This document shows positions 1 to 16,293 of a DNA stretch of 64,000 nucleotides, one piece after another. Both the position numbers and the translations under genes were made by a program. Below the pieces are notes generated by a model. The model made no database searches. It was given only the letters and a program-made list of their open reading frames with translations, and was not told the origin of the DNA. Source of the DNA: Rhizodiscina lignyota (lineage: Eukaryota > Ascomycota > Dothideomycetes > Aulographales > Rhizodiscinaceae); contig ML978131.1 of NCBI GenBank assembly GCA_010015805.1, positions 868,001 to 932,000 of the forward strand. The letters are read 5' to 3'. How positions within the stretch are numbered: position 1 is the stretch's first letter; every line of letters starts with the position of its first letter.

Positions 1-1578
1 ACCATTGCGCCTTAATTTATACAACTGCTGTCTACAATTGAATTGGCTGCTCTATTTTAAGGGTTCACATACGGACGGAAAGACTGAAATGTTCTCCGTA
101 CTCTACCATTCTACGTACATATACCATTTCCTTCCTCGTCTTGGACGGCACGGAGAAAGAGATAACGTGAGGTGGTAATGAGCTAGGGGCCGGATCACTA
201 CAAGTGGGGAGAGAGTTCAAGGCTAGACTTAAAGAGGACGACGACCTAAGCCCGATGCGGATCTGCATTAATATTTGGTGGTAGTGATCGCAGCAGGAAA
301 GAGTAAGATAACAGCCTAGTTAAGTAGCAAACTTGATAAATTGAAGTCTAATATAAAAACTACGGAGTAATTAGTTATTTTATGCGCCTACTACCTGGAT
401 ATATTTGACAGACCTAGCTGTCAATTCCCGTATGGAAGGGGATGAAAGGGCCAGGATATTGAGGGAGCAAATGGTCGCGATTCGGGATGTAAACGGCGAG
501 TCGAGGGTTGGACATATTGCTTTGACAACTTTGTCATCGGCCTCCATTTCCCTTGTGAAGGGAAGGCTCTACGATTGATTTGGAAGTAATTGTACGTAGA
601 GTTGACAATTATATACCTCCGCCTACGGAGTGGAGTGGGTGAGATTCGCGTGCGTTTCAGCCAATAATGGATGTAGAGTGTTCTCACATTCGATGAGATG
701 CTACAAGTCACGCTAGTAATGCTTTGGTTACCACGTATCCAAGCTTGAAAATCAAGTTCATTGAGTAAGAATCAATATTTCAAACGGTGTCCAAGTAACT
801 TGTGATGGGTATCGTCACAAATGATATGACAAAAGCTTACGGAGTAGGTGCTCATATACCTAACTCCAGGTAGGCATGTACCCAGAATTGGAAGCGACAA
901 GTACCCAACCTCCGGTGCACCATGCGTTCACAGGGCTCGGTAAATCCTCGGCGATTCACTGAAATCGCTCGCCAATGCTGATTAGTAAGCCTCTTCCAAA
1001 TTCCATCTCCACCAAATCTACGAAGTACTTCTATCATCCTTCTCTCCCGCTGCTCAGTTCATCATGCTCTCTTTTCCTTTCTGTCTAATAGATGTGGACT
1101 CAAAAGAAGGGGAGATAAAATATTGCACATGCCCGTATGACAGGGCCCGAAGGTTTTCCTTTACTCATGAAGTCTTTTCCGGCTCTGTTCTCCTCATGAG
1201 GATACTCTAGCGGCCATGGGCTTCCCTGTGCCTTGTTTGCGTCTCTCTCTTCTCCCCGCCGTTCCTAGTCTCTCTCTCGGAGGAAGAGCTTGCGAATTCT
1301 TGAGTCAATTGACAAGCCCTTTCTGCGAAAATACTGTTTACCGGACAGTGTTGCCCCGTTCCCCACTTTGCGCCGACGAGCTGGTTGTTGTCCCTGATTG
1401 TTTAAGGATGACAGCCCTGTCATCTGTCAGCTAAGAGGAACAGGCTCAATATACCCACGAGCAATAACTCAATCTCATGTAGCATAGCGCTCGTCGTCAT
1501 AGTCCAATACATGCGGCTTTTCCGACTTGACCATGAGTGCGAGCGGCGCGATTACCGCCAGTGCGGCGCCGTGGTCTG
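1..1578. other. Gene-poor stretch
   Basis: Only short open frames without recognisable domains, splice-site support or biased composition were seen. The AT-rich first kilobase carries no obvious repeat structure. The last few hundred bases probably belong to the promoter of the downstream GH76-like gene. Confidence 0.5.
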
Positions 1579-1585
1579 TATAAGA
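1579..1585 (+). promoter_or_regulatory. TATA-like box of the GH76-like gene
   Basis: The sequence TATAAGA lies 82 bp upstream of the ATG at 1661, a usual distance for a fungal TATA element with a short 5' leader. Inference from motif and spacing only. Confidence 0.4.
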
Positions 1586-1660
1586 GCTATAATAGTGGAG
1601 AAGGACCAGTTCTTGTCACTGTACCTCTCATCATTTTCCTGTCATTGGTCATAACTCATC

Positions 1661-2791
1661 ATGTTGCTCACCACCGCCGTTGCGGCGCTGTTTACATTTT
1701 CCACTGCAGCATCTGGTTCGGTACTAAGACGGTCCTCAGACTACCTTCAGGAAGCTATATCTACTGCAAAGACTCTTCAGAAATTATTCTATCATGAGTC
1801 AACCGGCTTGTGGACTGGCGTCGGGCCCAAGGCACACCTACCACCTGTAGACTATTGGTTCACCTCGGCCAACTGCCTCAGCACTATCGGTCTTCTAGCG
1901 TCCCTTGACAATGGCACCAGCAGTATGATTGATCCCATTATTCAGAATTCATACGTTCAAGCCCAAGCTTTCAACCTTGGGCGAGGCAAGTCGACTACCG
2001 GTGCCTGGCCAGTGACAGACCAGTATGCCGACGCTCTCATATGGGCAATGGCATGGGTCCACACGTACGACCTGATTGGCGAGAAAAAGTTTCTTGACAC
2101 TGTGGTGGAGATTTTTCAATACGTTGCTTTCAACGGAGCGAATGCGACTTGTGGCGGTGTGTGGAGCGATGTAAAGCGTCAGCAGCAGGACGCACTCACC
2201 AATGACTTGTTCTTGGCCGTTTCAACACATCTTGCCACCAGGGTGAAGAACGGCGACTACTATCTCGACTGGGCCGTTCGACACTGGAAATGGTACGAAA
2301 GCAGCGGCCTGCTTCAGCCTAGTGGTCTTGTTGTGGATTATCTGGACACCAAAACCTGCGTGGCATCCGGCCCATCTTATTCGCACATCCAAGGCATCCT
2401 TGTGGGCGGGCTCCTCGAGCTCAACAAAGCAGTCCCAAGCCCTACCTACATTGATCTTTCAGTAAAGATTGTCAACGCGTCGATGAAGGCACTTTCTGAT
2501 TCTAACGGCATCCTCACCGAGTATGGCTCCCACGGCAGCCCCAACATTGGCACTGTCGGTCCAATTTACAAGGGTCTGTATATTCGACACGTCGTGCTAC
2601 TAGCCTCGAAGTTGAACTATCCTGCTTACATCGCATACGTTCGAAAGCAAGCAGACAGCATTTGGGCAAGCGATCGGTCGAGAAAGGATGGCACCATCGG
2701 GAACGTCTGGGACCACTATTATGAGCAGCTCGAATCACCAGGTCACTGCTCGGGGTTGGATGCGCTTGTTGCAGCTGCAACAGTTAGTTAG
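1661..2791 (+). CDS. Secreted glycoside hydrolase family 76-like protein (alpha-1,6-mannanase fold)
   Basis: Intronless, 376 residues. A hydrophobic signal peptide covers about residues 1-19. The body follows the GH76 pattern: a W/Y-rich helix with the segment AMAWVHTYDL (residues ~128-137), then CGGVWSD, then DALTNDLFLAVSTHLA, and a later YSHIQGILVGGLLEL helix. GH76 enzymes cut alpha-1,6-mannan, and fungal members act at the cell surface in wall remodelling or GPI-protein attachment. The usual catalytic Asp-Asp pair of the family (YDD) reads Tyr-Ala-Asp here (Ala123-Asp124), so one of the two catalytic acids appears lost and activity is doubtful. There is no clear GPI signal at the C terminus, which suggests a free secreted protein. 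The ATG at 1661 was chosen because it starts the signal peptide and sits 82 bp after a TATA-like box. Family assignment is fairly sure; activity is not. Confidence 0.8.
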   Translation: MLLTTAVAALFTFSTAASGSVLRRSSDYLQEAISTAKTLQKLFYHESTGLWTGVGPKAHLPPVDYWFTSANCLSTIGLLASLDNGTSSMIDPIIQNSYVQAQAFNLGRGKSTTGAWPVTDQYADALIWAMAWVHTYDLIGEKKFLDTVVEIFQYVAFNGANATCGGVWSDVKRQQQDALTNDLFLAVSTHLATRVKNGDYYLDWAVRHWKWYESSGLLQPSGLVVDYLDTKTCVASGPSYSHIQGILVGGLLELNKAVPSPTYIDLSVKIVNASMKALSDSNGILTEYGSHGSPNIGTVGPIYKGLYIRHVVLLASKLNYPAYIAYVRKQADSIWASDRSRKDGTIGNVWDHYYEQLESPGHCSGLDALVAAATVS

Positions 2792-3440
2792 TCAGGGATG
2801 TTTGCTCGGCCTTTACTCTGGCTAGTATCGGCCGTTCTGTGGACTGCAGTAGATTCGAATCAAATGGAATTCTTTTTGCAGGTTTCAATTTGTGGTTAAG
2901 CTTCCGTACCTTATTCCTTCAAGTCTGGACTCAGATGATTTCCAATGTGGCCTGCGACGTGCCTTCAAACACTGATTTCTTCAGCCAACGCATCAACCCA
3001 ACCCGCCGGTAAGGCCCAGAAGGTGTCGATCTTAGCAGAGCAAGGCTCATAACTCATCCTACATTGTAACCTTCTTCTTGCTCGAGAGATGGGCTGTTAA
3101 TTAACTAGTGAGGCATATCATCTTCTGTCTCGAATGGTTCGGCTCTAACATCAATACTCAGAAAGCGGTAGTATTGGTAAGGCAATAGTCTTCTTCAACT
3201 TGCCGAAAGTCGATCCGAACGGGGGTAATATAATCCTTTACACGCAAGACAGCATCGAAGGGGGGGAGCAAGACGGTCTAAGGTGGATGCCTGCAGGTAG
3301 AAGTCGCTAGTAATCTCGTATTCTCTGTAGCCCCCCTGGGGAAATCTCCGGTGACATTTCCTCTTGGGCTGGTATAAGTTATTTCACTGTCAACTGATAC
3401 GTTTGGCCTAAGCGGTTGGAAGGCTGCCAGAATGTGGGTT
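2792..3440. other. Intergenic, nothing recognised
   Basis: 3' flank of the GH76-like gene. No convincing coding frame, repeat or RNA gene was seen. Confidence 0.4.
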
Positions 3441-3936
3441 CTCATAGTCTTAAATCCATTCTCGTAGCGACGACGTCGACGAATAGTTCTCTAAAGAATT
3501 GCTGAAGGAAATAGCCTGCCCACATTCCTGCAAAGTAATTCTTTGGAGCTTGTTCCTCTTGGAGTTTGGCTGCAAGCCCTCCGAGTTCTGGCAATTTGTC
3601 GGTGTCCTTGGTAAAAAATCTGGATCAATAATCTTCAACGGTACCATACCAGCGATCCCGCTGAAATGCTGGCCATAAGAACTGTAGTCTTACATTCTCA
3701 AAGTAGTTGATCTTGAGAAAAGTGGATGCATTATGTCGAAAACTCTCTCCCCTGTAGTGTCTATGTTCTTGTGCGCAAAGGGCTATTGCCGAAGCCGCTA
3801 TGTTTGGACAGGTTGTCCCCATACTCTTCTTGCCAATACCTAGGCTTACCTTAAAAGATCCGCACACTACGTGACCCAAAGTCGAAGCCATGATATCTGG
3901 AGAAGTTCTGCGTACTCTCTTCCGTTGGTCGGACAC
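3441..3936 (-). pseudogene. Relic of the 3' part of a HET-type (heterokaryon incompatibility) gene
   Basis: On the minus strand one frame reads RWYGTVEDY, then after a stop continues in frame with SRFFTKDTDKLPELGGLAA and NYFAGMWAGYFLQQ. This is the signature that follows the HET domain in many fungal incompatibility proteins (W..VE.YS.R.LT...DKLPALSGLA......Y.AGMW). The HET domain itself was not found upstream, so this is a 3' fragment. The HET gene at 16.3-18.4 kb carries the related wording DTLPALSGI...YYGGMW. Most likely a decayed paralogue. HET proteins are host non-self recognition factors that trigger cell death when incompatible hyphae fuse. Confidence 0.55.
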
Positions 3937-5314
3937 GACACGCTCAGGGATGACACCTCTATTGAGGTGTGTGCCTTAGGACGTGCGTCTTTCTGTGGCC
4001 TAGTTTTCTAAACCTGCAACTTGCTTTCTGATTTGTAAGTCAAAGTTATCTAGAGACGTTCAACTCGTTGAAATGAATTGAGTGTGCACCTCGGCTAGGG
4101 AGGTGAGGTCAGGCTGTGAGGAAGCATCAGGCTGAGTGCAGGTAGCGCCATATGGTCCCCGGCGAATACACCACTTTGAATAATTGTATGCGCCGTAACA
4201 GGTTGCCATGAAAAATCAGTAGACGATGTCTCGTCCGCAGATCTTCCGCCTAGTTCCGAGAATCGTCTGCCGCATTCTGTGTCACTTCCAGCTATCGATA
4301 CTGTTCTGAGATATTAAAAGACCAATGAGAATCAACGTTAACACAGAATTACGGTATAATGACCAGTTGTTTGATTGTAACGCATGCTCATGAGAAAGAA
4401 GAATTTATAAAATAAGAGAGAAAAGCCGTAGTTGTATCTGACAGAGCGAAGGGCAGTGGACCTGATCGTTCGGTGCAAATACTGTAGGCGGGACTACCTT
4501 ATACTTCTAATGCTGTGCTGGTGCGAAGTGCCTGTTCAATTAGCTTAACATCGGTCTGGATGACGGTAAATATGGGCAGTTACACGCAAGGTTACATAGA
4601 AAGGGTGGCCAGACAGATCGAGGTTAGATACCAGCCGGTAGAACTCCCTGACAATCTCCAATTCTATGCTGTCGGCCCTGTGAGAACTGCCCGCGTACGT
4701 AACCGATGTTCCAGAATGGCGACTGATGTGCCACGAGCAGTCCTCCAAAAGTAGGGATCGGGACAGGTTGAACGGCCAAGCGAAGGCGAAAGTCTTCCAG
4801 AGCCGATGAGGCTCTTTCTGATTCACTTGCTTGAGGTCCAGCCCCAGCCTCGCGTACGCTGTAGAAGAAGAGTACGGTCGCGGCCAAGCTGGAAAGGGAT
4901 AAGACAAGCTTCGGCTAGCACGCTTATATTGACGCTAGACTATTTTAGGCGTGGGAGGGAGCTTCGCTGACATCTTCAGCTGTACATCACACATCTCCGG
5001 CCAGACCTTGGATGGCCGCACACCCTCCACGTTCCTTGTAGACTGTGTCGAAGCGATAGGTTTCGTTTTGCTCTGCCGACGGCGCGATTCGGCTCACCTA
5101 GACATCAACTATGGCGAGGCTAGGTATCCTAACTATACTCTTATGGAGTACATCTACCCCGTCGAGAGCCTGGATTTCTACCACTAGGTGATCCAGCGAC
5201 TTAACCAAACGGACAGGTTTTCTATTCTCCTTTTCTCGCATATTTATCACATAGCATCAAAATTCAAAATTGATCCGGACTCTCTTAGAGCCCAATATCA
5301 TTTCTTTCACAACG
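3937..5314. other. Intergenic, nothing recognised
   Basis: About 1.4 kb with only short, overlapping, unremarkable open frames. The frame at 4951-5187 has protein-like wording near its end (YPNYTLMEYIYPVESLDFY) but no ATG, splice support or known family, so it is not called. Confidence 0.35.
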
Positions 5315-6313
5315 ATGGCGACAGCCTGCGCAGCCTTCGGGCCTGACAGCAGCTTCTTATTCAATTCACCTTCCAAGTGGTCCTTCAACGGGATACCCGA
5401 TGGAATCACAGAGCTGATGACGAAGGCGCCAAAGGCCAAAGACATCTTAGACGTCGCTTTGGGCCCTGATGGCTCATACTGTGTAGTCTACACCAATCAG
5501 GCTGGAGAGCCGATGCTGCGCAGGAACGAATTGCCTCCGGCTCTCGAGAAGTGGTTTATCCCAGTTCCAGGAAACGGGTTGTCTGCTAAACGCGACCTCG
5601 CATCCTTGAATGTCGCTCTCGGTCCTAATGGGTCCTTCTTTGCGTTTGACAGTAATGGCGCATTCTGGAGTAATCTCCCGGCTGGGTTCAATGATGCTCT
5701 CTCTCAAAGACTGGATTCTAAGGGCAATTTTAAATCCGGCGACTACCCACAGAGCGTCTCGCTTGGTGCAGATGGGACTTATGTGATGACTACGGTCGGA
5801 GGTGGCGGAATGTGGAATCTCTGCGGCACCAATGACATTCTCTCCAACTTCCTTAAGGAGTCAAAGAGTCTGAAAGGAATAGTAAGTTGCTTGTTTAGGC
5901 ATATGCAAACTTCTCCCCAAAATTTCTCATGAATGCGACAGTATGTCATCCTATCGCCGAGCCGTACAGGCGTTCACCTTGTCGTGACCAATACCGGAGG
6001 TTGCGCGAGCACGACGCCCACATCATGCCATCAACAATACCTGGACTTTGCAGAGGATTGGAAAACTTCCTGTCAGAGAGTTATGAATCAGGCTGCGGTG
6101 CGGCGAAGAAATGCTCAACAGTCTGCAAACATTGGGAAGGCCGTTGTCAAGGGCCTGGGACTTATGAACAAGATCCTCAACGCGGCGAACGGCAACGCTA
6201 GTGGTGGTGGCGGACAGGTCTACACGTCAGATACATATGTACAGGACAACAGCATGGATATGAGCAGCTTTTGGGCTCCCATCAACAGCGCTGCGAGCGA
6301 CCCTATTCAGTAA
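5315..6313 (+). CDS. Hypothetical protein with propeller-like ALGPDGSY repeats
   Basis: Two exons, 5315-5881 and 5942-6313, joined by a 60-bp phase-0 intron (donor GTAAGT, acceptor GACAG); 312 residues. The first ~215 residues contain about five units of 40-50 residues, each starting with a strand like [AV]-[AS]-[FL]-G-P-[DN]-[GS]-S and holding a W or aromatic pair with LP: AFGPDSSFLF, VALGPDGSYC, VALGPNGSFF, VSLGADGTYV, VILSPSRTGV. This looks like a small beta-propeller or lectin-like repeat, but the family was not identified. The C-terminal third is helical and basic, then glycine/serine-rich, and ends without a membrane anchor. No signal peptide, so probably intracellular. The ATG at 5315 was preferred over in-frame non-ATG extension upstream. 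Function unknown. Confidence 0.7.
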
Positions 6314-7500
6314 CATGCTCTACATAGATGATGTAGCTGGAATTTCACGTTCACACCCACAAAGTAGGGATTCAGAGTCTTCAAACCCCGAAGCGTCAAA
6401 GAAAAGAGGTGCATGTGAACAGTCTGGATGATGTTGTTAGGGTCGTATATATACGCCTTCTAACGTCTGAACATTAGATGTTCAGACATTGTTACCTTTT
6501 TGGTGGTCTATGCAGCTAGCGCATGAGATCTAACAGATGTGGCATTTTAAAGTTTGTTAGTAGGAAACCACTTCAACCTCAGTCATACACCCTGAGTAAT
6601 TTGGACAAATGGTACAAGCATCTTATAATGAAGATTAAGGATTTTACAGTTCTCAAATGTCGCGCGGGCGACCTAGAGGAAAGGGATCTGAACTTCGACC
6701 TTATCTTGACCACATAAGATGTCATTCAGGAAGAACGGATCTAAAAGTATCGTATCCCCAATCCTAGTGAGATTCTGTGTATAATGCGATGGACTTTGAG
6801 AGCAGTTTGTACTTTGCTCCGCCTTGATCTTTCTGACTTAGTATATGGAACTTGGAAAGTGGGAATGAATTGCAGAAGTATATCCTGCACACTATTCAAT
6901 ATTGAATGAAACTTCTGCCGGCTAGCGCGCATGTGTCGTGTAGTAGAGAAACACAAGCGATTTGTACCTTCTTGCTGGTGTACTCCGAGTTATAGGAAAT
7001 ATGTCTCAGAAGAGCAGGAAGATGATGACACGAGAGAGTGGAACCACTTGCGCCTCGCCGTCATTTGGGAATACCTAGACAGGGACATCGTCATTACACC
7101 TGCGGACGTCGTTTTAATCAGCCGCGACTGCAACTCACAACACCTTTCGATGCAACAACTAACTAATCAAGCACGGCTAGAGCGAGCATGCTTCCAAGAC
7201 CGCGACTTTCTCGCGCAAAGGGTCCTTGGACTGCAGCTTCGAATCGGGCGAGGCCTAAGAGACGACCCGCAGCTCCACTCCAGTTAGATATCGACGAAAT
7301 CGCCAGAATTCTCGCACCATCGAGGAGATGGAAATTGCAGGGTCTCACGCGAGAATAGTTGGTGGTATGCATAAACAGAAATGTACTGTATACGACAGAA
7401 TTGTACTGTATACGAAGTAAGCCAATTCTATGGATATCTTGAACAAGCCATCGCATCCCAAGAAGACAGAATATCCAAAGTCGAAACGGAGTATCCAAAA
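6314..7500. other. Intergenic with small palindromes
   Basis: Holds a 12-bp AT palindrome (CGTATATATACG, about 6444-6455), a perfect hairpin (listed separately) and a 14-bp direct repeat TGTACTGTATACGA at about 7383 and 7404. A 118-codon ATG frame at 6931-7287 has no recognisable domain and is not called with any confidence. Confidence 0.4.
6465..6487. repeat. Perfect 10-bp inverted repeat with 3-nt loop
   Basis: GTCTGAACAT / TAG / ATGTTCAGAC forms a stem of ten pairs with a three-base loop, flanked by TAAC and GTTA that could extend the stem past a small bulge. It lies about 150 bp after the stop of the gene ending at 6313. It could be a 3'-end RNA structure or a protein-binding palindrome; the sequence does not decide. 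Confidence 0.6.
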
Positions 7501-9078
7501 CTACTCCTCCTCGCTCTCTTCACTCTCATCGCCCTGCGCAACAGCCGGCGCAGCCCTCATCTCTTCCTCCTCCTGGCTTGCCAATCCCTGCATCTCAGCC
7601 TCAAAGTCCGCTTCAAAATCATCATCTGCATCTCCATCGGCATCCTCATCGCTCGGTACCTGCGGCGCATCGGGCATCGGCTCTTCAGGATGCACACTCG
7701 TCGCCTTCGATGTATCATGCGCGGGAGACCCCAGCGTCATAGGCTCGACATCGTCGTCGCCTTCATCATCCTCATCATAGCCGCGATCGTCGTCATCATC
7801 CTCCTCTTCTTCGTCGTCTTGCGCACTGGTGTCGCCGAAATCGATAATCTGGCCGTCGCCTGGGTCGCCGTGCTTCGTCTTGAGGAGAGGAGTATGCACT
7901 CTATGCGCTGGGCTCGCGTTGGCGGAGTTCATCGCACTGCGGAGGGAAACGGGGCCGTGGCCAGGTGTGCCGCTGGGGAGGTTGAGTCCCTTCTTGTTCT
8001 TGCCGAGTGCGGCGCGAGACTTGGGCGCGGCGTCTCCAAAGTCAATTTCCAGGCCGCTGTCGTTGGCGTCTGGTGCTGGTGGAGGTGGTGGGGGTGGTGG
8101 GGGTGGCTCATCCTCGTCGGATGAGGAATTCACGTAGTACTCCGATTTGACGACAGATTTGCCGGTTGGTGCGGCAGTCCTTGGAGTAGTCTTCGGCTTC
8201 TTTGCCGGTGGTTGCGAGTCTGTTGGTCGTGTGGATGCGCGTCTATCCAAGCGTACAGATGGAGCATTGGCCGTCCGTGGCTTGCTCAAGGTAGTTCCTA
8301 CAGGGGGTGATGACTTCTTAGCGCGTGTAAGTGGCTGCCTGGATTTTGGTTGCGCTTTCGCTTGGAGTGACGGCGTGCCTGATTGGGGGCGCTGCAGTGG
8401 AGTTGCTCGCGGAGTTGCTCGACTGGCATCTGACCGTGGAGTATTTGCAGCACTACGCTCCGGTGATGCAGAGCGCGAGAGGTGGCCGTGACGGAGATAG
8501 TGGCGGAAGTCGTACGGGTTTCCTTCATCTGCGGACGCATTTAGATCGCCTGCATCGCTATCAGCACCAGTCGCTGTATCCTGAAGAGGAAGCTCTTCTT
8601 TTGGTTTGAGCTTGGGGTAGCGCTCGGCAAGCTTGGCCGCCGAAGCCTCATTTGGTGTCGACTGGATGTTGAAGGTGTATCCTGATGCCAGTGGCTGTAG
8701 TGTACAAATATTATTCTTCTGATCAAACACGAGCGCATACGACCTCTTCAGATCTTTTCGTTTGCCGTTGTACGAATACTTTGCTTCGCCGTCACCTGAT
8801 GAGTCCGTAAGAGTGAGGTTCCACCGATCATTCTCACCAGGAGAAATCGTGCTTCTTCGAAGAGCCGAGTCTGCTTGGCTGGGCTTGTAGTTATCTGGCG
8901 ACAGTAAGTATACGAACCAGGTACTCTTGGAGGTTGGGGTCGCACATCTGATACTGCTGAACGTTCCTTTGTCGCGCGGCTTACTGAGCAGTCCATCGCC
9001 TGGCTCAAGTCTGTATTTGCTGTGCTTGAGGGGATCGAGAGGTCTCGCAGAGGAGCTCGTTACTGCCGGAGAAGCCAT
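7501..9078 (-). CDS. EAF: RNA polymerase II elongation factor, ELL-associated factor (EAF) family
   Basis: The N terminus (residues ~13-125) matches the EAF domain: KYRLEPGDGLL, FSSIRYNYKPSQ, a WNLTLTD strand, KYSYNG and SYALVFD. EAF proteins partner ELL and stimulate transcript elongation in the nucleus. A 51-bp intron (8895-8945, donor GTGCGA, acceptor CCAG, phase 1) is a multiple of three without stops; removing it restores SSIR-YNYKPS and gives 508 instead of 525 residues. The rest is disordered: Ser/Pro/Arg-rich, a run of about ten prolines near residue 330, then long Asp/Glu tracts to the C terminus, typical of acidic activation regions. The gene is divergent from ARO1. Strong family match at the N terminus; the tail is low complexity and not conserved. 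Confidence 0.85.
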   Translation of the reverse strand: MASPAVTSSSARPLDPLKHSKYRLEPGDGLLSKPRDKGTFSSIRCATPTSKSTWFVYLLSPDNYKPSQADSALRRSTISPGENDRWNLTLTDSSGDGEAKYSYNGKRKDLKRSYALVFDQKNNICTLQPLASGYTFNIQSTPNEASAAKLAERYPKLKPKEELPLQDTATGADSDAGDLNASADEGNPYDFRHYLRHGHLSRSASPERSAANTPRSDASRATPRATPLQRPQSGTPSLQAKAQPKSRQPLTRAKKSSPPVGTTLSKPRTANAPSVRLDRRASTRPTDSQPPAKKPKTTPRTAAPTGKSVVKSEYYVNSSSDEDEPPPPPPPPPPAPDANDSGLEIDFGDAAPKSRAALGKNKKGLNLPSGTPGHGPVSLRSAMNSANASPAHRVHTPLLKTKHGDPGDGQIIDFGDTSAQDDEEEEDDDDDRGYDEDDEGDDDVEPMTLGSPAHDTSKATSVHPEEPMPDAPQVPSDEDADGDADDDFEADFEAEMQGLASQEEEEMRAAPAVAQGDESEESEEE

Positions 9079-14697
<5,619 letters not shown>

Positions 14698-15191
14698 AGG
14701 AGATGGTAAGTTAAAACTAGATGTCGCAAGACATTGTACTACTAGAATGAGCATTTGGGGTTCGTCTGGCGTTGGCCGCGGGCGATCCGATTTACCCATG
14801 ACGATGGTGCACCTACTATGTAGTGTACATAGCACCAAAAAAAAGTCTCTGAACGTGTTGCCTTTATAATACTGCGGAAAGTCTTCGCACAGCTTTGCAA
14901 GCCTTGCATATAAACGAACTATGCTCTGCGTTTTCATTGCAATCCCTTGAGTCCAAGCTTTGCTTCTCTGCTCTCGCCTCTATGATCCATCTTCCTACAG
15001 CCAAACGTTTACGTTCAAACCTCTTTGTCTGCTCCTTCTCCCTGGAGCGTACTCTCCTTTGCAACTCCCTCAATACTCAGCTCATTCTAACTTTACTCGT
15101 TCCCAGAGCTTCCAGTCTACGGCATCTCATCAGAAATCAAGACTCAAAACCTCGAATTCAACTCAATTCTGCTTCAGTCCAACTCACCAAC
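14698..15191. other. Intergenic region, promoter of the next gene
   Basis: ARO1 3' flank and leader of the cyclotransferase-like gene. A TATAAA at 14909-14914 lies about 280 bp before the ATG and pyrimidine-rich stretches (CTTCTCCCT) follow, as in fungal promoters. Confidence 0.45.
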
Positions 15192-16123
15192 ATGGACTCA
15201 ATCCTTGATGAGCTTGAGGAAATGGCATCGGGCGTCGCCGGTGAAGTACCCGCCGCAGACGAAGAGGCAATTGAGAGATGGCGGTATCTTTTCAGTTACA
15301 GCAGCAAAGAAGTGGAGCGTCGCATCGAACAGTTCCGCAGCAATCTTAACGGAAGCCGAATCTTGGACTTTCATTGGGAGAGTGTACGAATTAGAGAATC
15401 CACCGACGCACACAATCTAGAAAGTTACGAATACTCCTTAAAACTGAAGAGCGAAGCAGCAAACGACACTGTACCGCAACATCGGCAATCTCTCGCACAC
15501 GAAAATACATACTAAATCTGGAGAATGGATTGACCGCTCAGGCAGTCCGAGATATCGCTGGCCTCGTTTCTCTACCAGAAGTCATTTCCGGTACTGGGAA
15601 TGCTGTACACAAAATCCGCATAATTCCGGGCTTGCCTTCCGAGCCAGAAATCGACCCTGGCAGAATGGCGGCCAGAAAGGACCTCTGTCCGTCGTCACGC
15701 TGCCCAACGCTCGGCCTAGATACCACTCTCCCACAATTCAGGCTCCCGCATGATCATGCCCTCGTGAAGCCGGCGCAGGATCAGTGTCAAGTATTCTATT
15801 TTGTCTACGGGACACTCACAGACCCAGAACGTCTAACCAGACTCCTGTCGCTCTCAGAGGATCTGATGTTGTCGCCGGCCACCGTTCGAGGCGAAGTATT
15901 GCAGAATTGGGGAGCTAAGTACAAGGCACTAGTCGACGGCCCAGAAAGCAGCTCGGTGAGTGGCAGCACGTATGAAGTCGCTCACAAGGAGCATGAGGAT
16001 GCGCTGTGTAGGTACGAGACGGAGATGTACGAGGTTCTGAGATGTGATATTGTCATGTTGGATACTGAGCGGGTCGTAAAAGGGCTGACTCTTTGGTTCG
16101 TCAGGCAAGAGTTCTTGGATTGA
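15192..16123 (+). CDS. Gamma-glutamylcyclotransferase-like (AIG2-like) protein
   Basis: Two exons, 15192-15470 and 15524-16123, with a 53-bp phase-0 intron (donor GTACCG is weak; TACTAAAT branch, acceptor GGAG); 292 residues. The N-terminal 120 residues are helical (WRYLFSYSSKEVERRIEQFR, FHWESVRIRESTDAHN), an extension found in a fungal subgroup. The C-terminal half (~residues 180-290) has the AIG2/GGCT fold pattern: FVYGTLTDPERL, a KYKALVDGPE loop, then YETEMYEVLRCDI and VKGLTLWF. The fold binds gamma-glutamyl or related groups; the glutamate expected as the catalytic acid is probably in RYETEMYEV. The substrate is unknown. Convergent with the interrupted HET gene. The intron was chosen because both flanking frames are open and protein-like and join in phase. 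Confidence 0.75.
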
Positions 16124-16293
16124 TGACGGTGCCCGCTTTCGATCTCGTTCGTCATTCTCTCAGAGACCCTGCAAATGAATATTGTTCTCCCGATGCAGAA
16201 ACGGGTAATAGTCCAGGAGGGAAACTCCATGTTATACCGTTCGGAATTGTCGCCCATATGAGAGTGACTGCCCAACATGTATCTAGAGTTCAC

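Noticed and set aside
7381-8124. Plus-strand open frame of 247 codons and others opposite EAF
   Set aside because: They are shadows of the acidic and proline-rich tail of EAF, whose repetitive codons keep the other strand open.
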